Positions 6,706 to 14,038 of a stretch of 17,756 bases of DNA are shown piece after piece. The notes under the pieces are model-generated. The model made no database searches and was not told the DNA's origin. It saw only the letters and a list, made by a program, of their open reading frames with translations. The first letter of the stretch is position 1, and each line of letters opens with the position of its first letter. The DNA comes from DASQFU01 sp035632955 (GTDB lineage: Bacteria > Eisenbacteria > RBG-16-71-46). A program made the position numbers and the translations under genes. The DNA is taken from assembly GCA_035632955.1 (NCBI GenBank), contig DASQFU010000239.1, forward strand, positions 1 to 17,756, given 5' to 3'.

Positions 6706-8130
6706 TCACACTTCGAGCAGCAGGCGCTCGGGGTCTTCCAGCCGCTCCTTGACGCTGACCAGGAACGTGACCGCCTGCTCGCCGTCGACGATGCGATGAT
6801 CGTAGGAGAGCGCCAGATACATCATCGGACGGATCATGAGCTGATCGTCCATCACCACGCCGCGCTTCTGGATCTTGTGCATGCCGAGAATCCCGCTCTG
6901 CGGCGGATTGAGGATCGGCGTGCTCAGCAGGCTGCCGTAGACGCCGCCGTTCGAGATCGTGAACGTTCCGCCGCTCAGCTCGTCGAGCGACAGCTTTCCG
7001 GCGCGCGCCCGGTCGGCCAGCCGTGCGATCTCCCGCTCGATCTCGGCGAACGATCGCTGACCCGCCCCGTGGACGACCGGCACCACCAGACCGCGGTCGG
7101 TCCCGACCGCGATGCCGAGGTGCACGTGCCGGTGATAGATGATGTCCTTGCCGCGGATCTCGGCATTGATTTCCGGGATCTGCTGGAGCGCCACGATGCA
7201 GGCGCGTGCGAAGAAGCTCATGTACGAGAGCTTGACGCCATGACGCTGCTCGAAGCCTTCACGGTAGCGGGCGCGCAGCTCCATCACGGCTCCCATGTCG
7301 ACCTCGTTGAACGTCGTCAGGATCGCTGCGGTCTGCTGCGCCTGCACCAACCGCTCGGCGATCCGCTGGCGGATGCGGCTCATCGGCACCGAACGTTCGG
7401 CCTCCCCTTCGGCCCAGTCGGCTGGCAATCGCGGAGCCGTCGCCGCCGTCGGCGCGGCGGCCGGGACCGGGACCCGCGAGGGCGGAGCAGCAGCGGGAGG
7501 CGGAGCGACTGGAGCGCTCGCAGGTGGAGCAGGGCTCGATCGGCTCGAGCCACGGCCGGACGCGGCATCCTTCGGCGCGACCGGAGCAGACGCTGCACCC
7601 GCGGGTGCGCCTTCCAGGTAGCGCTGGACGTCTTCCTTCAACAGGCGACCCCCGCGCCCACTCGCCGGAATCGCGTCGGGATCGAGGCCGTGCTCCGCGA
7701 TCATCCGCCGCACCGCGGGACCGTAAGGGGCCTCGCCGTCGGACTCGCTCTCGCTCTCGGCGGGCTCCGGGCGGCGTGACTCGGGCGCAGCGGGGCGCGC
7801 CGTCGCGGCGGGCGCCGACGGCTGCGACGCAGCCGGCTTGGGCTCGGGCGGCTCAGCCGGCTTCTGCGTAGGTTGGTCTCCGGCCGCGCTCCCCGCGCCG
7901 TCATCGATGCGCGCCAGCACGTCGCCGACGACGACCGTGTCGCCGACCTTGCGCGCGTGACGTAGAACTCCGGCCCGATCGGCGGGGATCTCGACCGCGG
8001 CCTTGTCGGTCTCGAGCGTGGCGATCGGCTCGTCGGCGCGCACGCTCTCGCCATCCTGCTTGAGCCAGGCGACCAGCACCGCCTCGGAGATCGATTCGGC
8101 CAGGCGTGGGACCTTGACCTCGCTCGCCAA
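6706..8130 (-). CDS. odhB: 2-oxoglutarate dehydrogenase E2, dihydrolipoyl succinyltransferase
   Basis: The 474-residue E2 core transfers the succinyl group from lipoate to CoA. One lipoyl domain spans about 1-78, with the lipoylated Lys43 in LETDKAAVEI. An Ala/Pro-rich linker follows, then the E3-binding domain at about 135-172 (YGPAVRRMIAEHGL ... GRGGRLLKEDVQRYL), a second Ala/Pro linker, and the catalytic domain from about 245 to the end, with His445 and Asp449 in YDHRIVDGEQAV. The start is a TTG at 8128-8130: GGAGG (8138-8142), within the last codons of sucA, is 7 bases away. Only three bases separate it from the sucA stop. The single lipoyl domain and succinyltransferase-type layout fit odhB/sucB; linkage to sucA settles it. 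Confidence 0.96.
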   Translation of the reverse strand: MASEVKVPRLAESISEAVLVAWLKQDGESVRADEPIATLETDKAAVEIPADRAGVLRHARKVGDTVVVGDVLARIDDGAGSAAGDQPTQKPAEPPEPKPAASQPSAPAATARPAAPESRRPEPAESESESDGEAPYGPAVRRMIAEHGLDPDAIPASGRGGRLLKEDVQRYLEGAPAGAASAPVAPKDAASGRGSSRSSPAPPASAPVAPPPAAAPPSRVPVPAAAPTAATAPRLPADWAEGEAERSVPMSRIRQRIAERLVQAQQTAAILTTFNEVDMGAVMELRARYREGFEQRHGVKLSYMSFFARACIVALQQIPEINAEIRGKDIIYHRHVHLGIAVGTDRGLVVPVVHGAGQRSFAEIEREIARLADRARAGKLSLDELSGGTFTISNGGVYGSLLSTPILNPPQSGILGMHKIQKRGVVMDDQLMIRPMMYLALSYDHRIVDGEQAVTFLVSVKERLEDPERLLLEV

Positions 8131-8133
8131 GGA

Positions 8134-10908
8134 TCAGCCTCCGCGCCGGCGCTGGCCGGAACGCTCGCCGCCGGCCGTGCGCGCGGGCCGCACGCCGACT
8201 TCGGCCAGCGCCCGATCGAGCAGCGTCCGTTCCTGCTCGACGTGCTTCACGTAGTACCCGGTCGCCGGCGTCGGCGCGGCCTTGCGCGCGACCAAACTCA
8301 GGGTTCCGCCCTCGGGCAGGATCGCCTCGAAGCGATGGCGCAGGTGGCGCCACGGTCCCATGTTGGCCGGCTCTTCCTGCACCCAGCGGAGGTCGCGGGC
8401 GTTCGGGTAGCGGGCGAAGACTTCTCCCAGCTCGATCCGCGGGAACGGATAGAGCTGCTCCACGCGCACCAGCGCCGTGTCCTCCAACCCGCGCTCCTCG
8501 CGCGCGTCCAGCAACGTGTAGTAGAACTTGCCCGAGACCATGAGCACGCGCCGCACGGCGCGCGGGTCCGGGGCAGCGGTGTCGTCGATCACGTTGCGGA
8601 ACCCGCCTTCGGTGAACTCCGCGAGCGTCGAAACCGCGCGCTTGTGTCGCAACAGACTCTTGGGACTCATGATCACGAGCGGCTTGCGGAACTTGCGATG
8701 GAGCTGGCGCCTCAGCGCGTGGAACAACTGCGCCGGCGTCGTAAAGTTGCAGACCTGCATGTTGCCGTTCGCGCACAGCTCGAGGAAACGCTCCAGACGC
8801 GCGCTCGAATGTTCGGGTCCCTGGCCTTCGTAGCCGTGCGGAAGCAGCAGCACGAGCCCCGACATCCGCTGCCACTTCGCTTCGGCGCTCGCCAGGAACT
8901 GGTCGATGTAGACCTGGGCGACGTTGGCGAAGTCTCCGAACTGAGCCTCCCAGATCACGAGCGTGTTCGGATCCGACGTCGTGTATCCGTACTCGAAGCC
9001 GAGACACGCCGCCTCGTTGAGCGGCGTATCGATGACCTCGAACCGACCCTGGTCTTCGGCCAGGTGCTGGAGCGGGATGTAACGATGCCCGTCCTCGTGA
9101 TCGCGCAGCACCGCGTGACGATGCGTGAACGTGCCGCGGCCGGTGTCCTGGCCGCTCAGCCGCACGTGGCGGCCTTCGAGCAGCAGGCTGCCGAGCGCCA
9201 TCGCCTCGCCCAGCCCCCAATCGATGCGGTCGCGCTGTACCATCTCGCGACGATCGGCGTGGAGCTTCGCGATCTTCGGGTGCGGCCGGAAGTCGGCGGG
9301 CGCCGTCGTGATCGCCGCGACGATCGCCTCGAGCCGATCACGCGGCATCGCGGTCTCCGCGCTCCAGTCCTCGCCCGCCCACTCCAGCCCCTTCCACACG
9401 CCCCCGAGCGCTGCCGGCCCGTTGCCCGGAGGCATGGAGCGCGCCCGCTGGTGCGCGGCCGTGAGCCGGGCGCCGATCTCGCGCTCGATTGCCTCCAGGC
9501 CTTCGGCGTCCAGAACTCCTTCGCGCACGAGCTGCTCCGCATACTGCCGGGACGCCGGAACGTGAGCGGCGATCTTCTGGTACATCGCCGGCTGAGTGAA
9601 CGTCGGGTCGTCCATTTCGTTGTGCCCGTGTTTGCGATAGCACACGAGATCGATGAACACGTCGCTCTTGAAGGTCGCGCGATAAGCGACCGCGAGCGCC
9701 ACCGCGTGCACCGCGGCCTCGGCATCGTCACCGTTGACGTGAAGCACCGGGGCTTCGATGATCCGCGCGATCTCGGTGCAGTAGCGCGTGACGCGCGCAT
9801 GCCAGGGCGAGGTCGTGAAGCCAACCTGGTTGTTGACGACGATGTGGATAGTCCCGCCGGTCTGATACGACGGCAACTGGGCCAGCGCCAGCGTCTCGGG
9901 AACGATGCCCTCCCCCGAGAAGCCCGCGTCGCCGTGCAGCAGCACCGGGATGCCGCGGTCGCGCCCGCGATCCTCCATGTACTCCTGGCGCGCCCGCACG
10001 GAGCCGAGCACGACCGGGTTCACGAACTCGAGGTGGCTCGGATTGAAGTTGAGGTCGAGGTGGATGTCGCGCCCGCTGCGCGCCCGGCGGCGGCTCGAAT
10101 AACCCAGATGATATTTCACGTCCCCGTGTCCGCTGACCTCGTCCGGCGCGAACGTCGACTCGAACTCACCGAAGATCGTCTCCAGTGGCTTGGCGAGGAC
10201 GTTCGCCAGCACGTTGAGCCGACCTCGGTGCGGCATCCCGAGCACGATCTGCTCGACGCCGATCTCGGCGGCGGTCTCGACCAGCGTCTCGAGCATCGGG
10301 ATCAGCGACGCTCCGCCCTCGAGCGAGAAGCGCTTCTGACCCACGTACTTGACGTGCAGGAACTGCTCGAACGCATCGGCCGTGAGCAGGCCGCGGAGCA
10401 CGTCGATCCGCGCTTCGCGATCGAGCCCCGGACGATTGTGTGTCGGCTCCATGCGCTGCTGCAGCCACGCGCGCCGCTCGGCGTCGGGGATGTCCATGTA
10501 CTCGACGCCGAGATTGCCACTATAGGTCTCGCGCAACGCGGCGATGAGATCGCGCAGCGTGCCGCGATGCTCGCCCAGGAACGGACGTCCATCGACCTCG
10601 CGATCGAGGTCGGCTTCGCCGAGCCCGAACAGCGAGAGGTCGAGCAGGGGATGGTGGTCGGGATTGTTTCCGAGCGGATCGAGGTGGGCGACCAGATGCC
10701 CGAACTCGCGGTACGCTTGGACCAGCCCGAACACGCCGCCTTGGCGATCCCCCGCGGGGCGACGGTCGGGATCTTCCGCCAGGTCGAAGCCGGCGAAGAA
10801 CAGCGCCCACTCCTCCGGGACCGAATCGGGGTCACGGCGGTAGCGGGCGTACTGTTCCTCGATGTACGCGGCGTTGGCGCGCTGAACGAAATCGAGACGT
10901 TGAGCCAT
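8134..10908 (-). CDS. sucA: 2-oxoglutarate dehydrogenase E1 component
   Basis: The 924-residue thiamine-diphosphate enzyme decarboxylates 2-oxoglutarate and passes succinyl to the E2 lipoyl group. The start at 10908 follows GAGGA closely and gives the typical N-terminus, with EEQYARYRRDPDSVPEEW (17-34), the E2-binding segment. Catalytic and cofactor marks are GMPHRGRLN (224-232), HGDAGFSGEG (325-334), NNQVGF (359-364), the ThDP/Mg site in KHGHNEMDDP further on, and the transketolase-like C-terminal half (HLAEDQGRFEV, FGDFANVAQVYIDQF, LLPHGYEGQGPEHSSARLE). Length is normal for the family. The same frame stays open to 11187, but those extra residues are low-complexity and not family-like. It heads the sucA-odhB-lpdA operon and is transcribed away from the ABC exporter. 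Confidence 0.97.
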   Translation of the reverse strand: MAQRLDFVQRANAAYIEEQYARYRRDPDSVPEEWALFFAGFDLAEDPDRRPAGDRQGGVFGLVQAYREFGHLVAHLDPLGNNPDHHPLLDLSLFGLGEADLDREVDGRPFLGEHRGTLRDLIAALRETYSGNLGVEYMDIPDAERRAWLQQRMEPTHNRPGLDREARIDVLRGLLTADAFEQFLHVKYVGQKRFSLEGGASLIPMLETLVETAAEIGVEQIVLGMPHRGRLNVLANVLAKPLETIFGEFESTFAPDEVSGHGDVKYHLGYSSRRRARSGRDIHLDLNFNPSHLEFVNPVVLGSVRARQEYMEDRGRDRGIPVLLHGDAGFSGEGIVPETLALAQLPSYQTGGTIHIVVNNQVGFTTSPWHARVTRYCTEIARIIEAPVLHVNGDDAEAAVHAVALAVAYRATFKSDVFIDLVCYRKHGHNEMDDPTFTQPAMYQKIAAHVPASRQYAEQLVREGVLDAEGLEAIEREIGARLTAAHQRARSMPPGNGPAALGGVWKGLEWAGEDWSAETAMPRDRLEAIVAAITTAPADFRPHPKIAKLHADRREMVQRDRIDWGLGEAMALGSLLLEGRHVRLSGQDTGRGTFTHRHAVLRDHEDGHRYIPLQHLAEDQGRFEVIDTPLNEAACLGFEYGYTTSDPNTLVIWEAQFGDFANVAQVYIDQFLASAEAKWQRMSGLVLLLPHGYEGQGPEHSSARLERFLELCANGNMQVCNFTTPAQLFHALRRQLHRKFRKPLVIMSPKSLLRHKRAVSTLAEFTEGGFRNVIDDTAAPDPRAVRRVLMVSGKFYYTLLDAREERGLEDTALVRVEQLYPFPRIELGEVFARYPNARDLRWVQEEPANMGPWRHLRHRFEAILPEGGTLSLVARKAAPTPATGYYVKHVEQERTLLDRALAEVGVRPARTAGGERSGQRRRGG

Positions 10909-11026
10909 CGGGTCCTCGCGACGGAACCGCCCCGGCTCGAATCCGATGCCGAGGTGAACCGATAACACGCGATACCCTGGCAGGTTACCACGAACGCTGC
11001 GGGTCGCGGACCCTGGGGATGAACTA

Positions 11027-11082
11027 GCGCCGCCGGGCCGAAGAGCCACACCCCTCGTTCCGCCCTCCGGGACCGGCGGCGC
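11027..11082. repeat. 10-bp inverted repeat upstream of sucA
   Basis: Perfect 10-bp arms are separated by 36 bases, about 120 bases upstream of the sucA start codon. This could be a regulator site or a weak hairpin; the very GC-rich arms make chance possible. Confidence 0.45.
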
Positions 11083-11387
11083 GGTGAGTTGCGCGCTGCG
11101 AACACGAATGAGGGCTTGTGCTCTTCGCTCTTGGCAGCGGCAGCATTCTACGTGCCGCGATTTCGCAAACCGGGCCGGGCGCGGCAATGAAACGCGTCAT
11201 GACACGCCGCGCCAGTATTGACGGCGTCGGAACGACGCGGGCGAGAATCGTGTCGAGCTTTCCGCGGCGTCGTGCTCGGGACGCTTCGCCGCTCGACACT
11301 TGCGAAACGAATGGTCCGGCGCTGCAGAACGCGACGACCGGCGCGGCGGCGGATCGGCGGCTCAGTGCGCGGCGCGTCCCGCGGACG

Positions 11388-11416
11388 TTGCCCGTTCGCA
11401 GGCGTCCGTTTACGGT
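11388..11416 (+). promoter_or_regulatory. Weak candidate promoter of the ABC exporter
   Basis: TTGCCC and TACGGT with a 17-base gap match sigma70 boxes at 4 and 3 of 6 positions. The start point would lie close to the ATG at 11426, which has no Shine-Dalgarno site. This is suggestive only. Confidence 0.25.
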
Positions 11417-11425
11417 GTGCGGCCC

Positions 11426-12382
11426 ATGACGATCGCTGCGCTCCCCGAGAAACGCACCTCGATTGCCCTGTCCTGCCGCGGACTTTTCAAGCGCTACCCA
11501 CCCGACGTCGTCGCCGTCAACGGCCTCGATCTCGAAGTGCGATCGGGCGAGTGCTTCGGCCTGCTCGGCCCGAACGGGGCCGGCAAGACGACGACGATCG
11601 AGATCTTCGAAGGCCTGAACCAGGCCGACCGCGGCGAGGTCACGATCCTCGGCCAGCGTTGGGGCGCCGGCCAGGATCTGGCGCTGCGCGAGCGGCTCGG
11701 CATCCAGCTCCAGGAGACGCGGCTGCACGACAAGCTCTCGGTCGAGGAGACCGTCCGCCTGTTCCGCAGTTTCTACCAGCGTGGGCCCACGACCGAGCAA
11801 GTGCTCCGCATGGTCGCGCTCGAGGAGAAGCGGCGCGCCTGGGTCTCCAAGCTTTCGGGCGGGCAGAAGCAACGCCTCTCGGTCGCGTGCGCCCTGGTCA
11901 ACGATCCCGAGCTGCTGTTCCTCGACGAGCCGACGACCGGGCTCGACCCGCAATCCCGGCGCCAGCTCTGGGAGCTGATCGACGACTTTCGCCGGCGCGG
12001 CGGGACGATCCTGATGACCACGCATTACATGGACGAAGCCGAGCGCCTGTGCGACCGGGTTGCGATCGTCGATCACGGGCGCGTGATCGCGCTCGGCACG
12101 CCCGCCGAGCTGATCGCCTTGCTGGGCGCCGAGCACGTCGTCGAGTTCTCGACCGAGGGCCAGCTCGAGCTCGACGCGGTGCTGCGGTTGCCCGGCGTGA
12201 CCCAGGGCCGGCGCGAGGCCGGCGGCTATGCGCTCACGGTGCGCGAAGTGCACGTGACCGTGCCGGCGTTGCTCGAAGAGCTTCACCGCCAGCAGATCGG
12301 GCTCGCCCGGCTCACGACTCATCACGCGACGCTCGAGGACGTGTTCGTGAGCCTCACCGGCCGGACCTTGCGCGATGAGTGA
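11426..12382 (+). CDS. ABC transporter ATP-binding protein (ABC-2 exporter type)
   Basis: The 318-residue ATPase powers an ABC-2 type exporter with the permease that follows. It has a Walker A GPNGAGKT (48-55), a Q-loop near residue 94-96, the signature LSGGQKQR (143-150), Walker B LLFLDE (163-168), D-loop GLD and H-loop His200, so it should be active. The C-terminal part after about 225 (IALGTPAELI onward) is the extra domain typical of the DrrA/CcmA-like drug and antibiotic export group. The ATG at 11426 is chosen since it opens a family-like N-terminus; an earlier in-frame ATG at 11300 adds only Arg/Ala-rich sequence. Its stop overlaps the permease start by 8 bases, so the two are translationally coupled. 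The cargo is unknown. Confidence 0.95.
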   Translation: MTIAALPEKRTSIALSCRGLFKRYPPDVVAVNGLDLEVRSGECFGLLGPNGAGKTTTIEIFEGLNQADRGEVTILGQRWGAGQDLALRERLGIQLQETRLHDKLSVEETVRLFRSFYQRGPTTEQVLRMVALEEKRRAWVSKLSGGQKQRLSVACALVNDPELLFLDEPTTGLDPQSRRQLWELIDDFRRRGGTILMTTHYMDEAERLCDRVAIVDHGRVIALGTPAELIALLGAEHVVEFSTEGQLELDAVLRLPGVTQGRREAGGYALTVREVHVTVPALLEELHRQQIGLARLTTHHATLEDVFVSLTGRTLRDE

Positions 12383-13499
12383 CGTGGACGTGGCGGCTGC
12401 GCCGGCGGCTCCCAAAACGACCGAGGCTCGGAACGAGCCGCCACATGCCGCGCTCGGACGACTCGACCGCTCGCCGCTCTGGCAGCTCACCTGGACACGC
12501 ACGCTCGCGTTCCTGCGCGAGCCGGAGGCGGTGTTCTGGGTGTTCGCGTTCCCGGTGCTGTTGTCGCTGGCGCTTGGGATCGCGTTCCGCAATCAGGGGC
12601 CGCAGAAGCTGCCGGTGGCGGTTCAGGCGGGGCCGCGCGACGTCGAGCTGCAGCGCGCGCTGAGCAGCGCTCCCGAGCTCGAGGTGACGCGGCTCGACGC
12701 CGACGAAGCGCAGGTCGCGCTACGGCGCGGCAAGATCGCGGTGCTGGTGCGCGGCGAATCTTCGGGTCCGCCGACGCTGGTCTTCGATCCGTCGCGACCC
12801 GAGACCCGGCTCGCGCAGCAGCTCGCGCTCGACGCGCTCGAGCGCGCCGCGGGCCGCGTCGACCGCGTGCGCCCGACACTCGACACGCAGCCCCGTCCCG
12901 GCGGCCGCTACATCGACTTCCTGATCCCGGGACTGATCGGGCTCAATCTCCTCGGGACCGGCATGTGGGGGATTGGCTTTCCGATCGCCAACGCGCGCCA
13001 GCAGAAGCTGCTCAAGCGCCTGATCGCGACGCCGATGCGCCGTAGCCACTACCTGCTCTCGCTCATGCTCGCGCGCATGACCTGGCTCTTGCTCGAGGTG
13101 GTGGCGATTCTCGGCTTCGGTCAGCTCGTCTTCGACGTCCAGGTCCGCGGCTCGTGGACCGCGTTCATGGCGGTCACGCTGCTCGGCGCGTTCGCCTTCT
13201 CGACCATCGGTTTGCTGGTCGCGTGCCGCGCACGCACGATCGAGGCGGTCTCGGGGCTGATGAACGTGGCGATGCTGCCGATGTGGTTGCTCTCCGGCAG
13301 CTTCTTCTCCGCCGACCGCTTCCCGCAGGTCATGCAACCCTTCATCCGCGCGCTGCCGCTGACGGCGACCAACGACGCCTTGCGGCTGATCATGAACGAG
13401 GGCGCGAGCCTCAGCGTTGTGACCCCCCAGCTCGTCGTGCTCACCGCTTGGACGATCGTCAGCTTCTTCGTGGCGCTGTGGCTGTTCCGCTGGGAGTGA
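12375..13499 (+). CDS. ABC-2 type transporter permease
   Basis: The 374-residue membrane partner of the preceding ATPase has one N-terminal membrane segment (about 53-72), a long extracytoplasmic loop (about 75-175) and five more hydrophobic segments (about 178-200, 222-245, 253-276, 286-306, 345-371). This is the ABC-2 (ABC2_membrane_3-like) layout. PMWLLSGSFFSADRFP and the following RALPLT are the conserved block before the last membrane segment. A 45-residue cytoplasmic N-terminal tail, Ala/Pro-rich, precedes the first segment. Its 3' end overlaps on the opposite strand with the RND remnant by about 40 bases. Confidence 0.93.
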   Translation: MSDVDVAAAPAAPKTTEARNEPPHAALGRLDRSPLWQLTWTRTLAFLREPEAVFWVFAFPVLLSLALGIAFRNQGPQKLPVAVQAGPRDVELQRALSSAPELEVTRLDADEAQVALRRGKIAVLVRGESSGPPTLVFDPSRPETRLAQQLALDALERAAGRVDRVRPTLDTQPRPGGRYIDFLIPGLIGLNLLGTGMWGIGFPIANARQQKLLKRLIATPMRRSHYLLSLMLARMTWLLLEVVAILGFGQLVFDVQVRGSWTAFMAVTLLGAFAFSTIGLLVACRARTIEAVSGLMNVAMLPMWLLSGSFFSADRFPQVMQPFIRALPLTATNDALRLIMNEGASLSVVTPQLVVLTAWTIVSFFVALWLFRWE

Positions 13500-13858
13500 G
13501 CGCGCGCGGGCCGTTGCTCCACACGCGGCCGACCATGCCCCAGCCGTCCTCGATCAGGGTGTAGAGCACCGGGACCAGCAGCAGCGTCAGCACGGTCGAG
13601 GCGGCGAGGCCGCCGATCACACAGCGCGCGAGCGGGTAGTAGAGCACGTCGGCGACCCGATTCTGGCCGAAGGCGAGCGGCAACAGCCCGAGGATCGTCG
13701 TCAGCGTCGTCATCAGGATCGGCCGCAGCCGGTCGCGCGCCGCATCGAGGATGGCGGTGGTGCGCTCGACGCCGCGCTCGCGCAGCTGATGGATGTGATA
13801 GACGAGCACGATCCCGTTGTTGACGACGATCCCGATCAGGATCAGCAGCGCGGGCGGC
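13459..13858 (-). pseudogene. C-terminal remnant of an RND (AcrB/HAE1-type) efflux pump
   Basis: About 110 codons match the last membrane helices of RND efflux pumps: LIGIVVNNGIVLV, then RPILMTTLTTILGLLPLAFG, then GGLAASTVLTLLLVPVLYTL. Intact pumps have about 1,000-1,050 residues, so over 85 percent is missing. Homology stops abruptly near 13858; upstream, the frame continues open to 14112 only as Arg/Pro-rich, non-homologous sequence. A GGAGG followed by ATG at about 13880 opens a different frame and stops after 12 codons. No adaptor (MFP) or TolC-like partner is in view. The C-terminus overlaps the ABC permease on the other strand. I read it as a deletion remnant, not a working gene. Confidence 0.8.
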
Positions 13859-14038
13859 GTCTCACCTGGGGTTCCTGCATCGCGACCTCCGAGGAGCGGT
13901 TGGACCATCGGCGGGCGAGCCGATGCCGCTACTACGCGAAGGCCGAGCGCCGGGTTGCAGGCGAATCGGAGGAGAGACTCGACCGGCGCACAGGGTGGCC
14001 GGTCGTGCGGCGCAGATCGGCGCGGGTGCGCCGGGAAG
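13859..14038. other. Non-coding gap between RND remnant and phosphatase
   Basis: No gene is recognised. It holds a small hairpin ATCGGC/GCCGAT (13908-13925) and the likely terminator at 13981-14004. Confidence 0.4.
13981..14004 (-). terminator. Probable terminator after the phosphatase gene
   Basis: On the minus strand GACCGGC and GCCGGTC form a 7-bp stem with a 10-base loop, about 35 bases after the phosphatase stop at 14039. It is followed by GAGTCTCTCCTCC, which is pyrimidine-rich but without a true T-run. Confidence 0.5.

Larger units (their letters stand above)
10909..11425. promoter_or_regulatory. Divergent intergenic region between sucA and the ABC exporter
   Basis: A 517-bp spacer must hold the promoters of both transcription units. 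Visible elements are an inverted repeat (GCGCCGCCGG at 11027-11036, CCGGCGGCGC at 11073-11082), a TAGAAT (minus strand, 11145-11150) that could be a -10 for a long-leader sucA message but lacks a good -35, and TTGACG (11218-11223) with GAGAAT (11243-11248) on the plus strand at a long 19-base spacing. TTGCCC (11388-11393) and TACGGT (11411-11416) are 17 apart, just before the exporter ATG. None is strong. No gene is supported here. Confidence 0.45.

Noticed and set aside
8242..10965. Very long plus-strand open frame (907 codons) opposite sucA
   Set aside because: It is the antisense shadow of sucA in GC-rich DNA; it has no family motifs and the sucA reading has all catalytic marks.
10909..11187. 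93-codon N-terminal extension of sucA
   Set aside because: The frame is open only because of high GC. The extra residues are not family-like, while 10908 has a ribosome site and a typical E1 N-terminus.
11300..11425. 42-codon N-terminal extension of the ABC ATPase
   Set aside because: Arg/Ala-rich and not like the family; the ATG at 11426 opens directly into a normal N-terminus.
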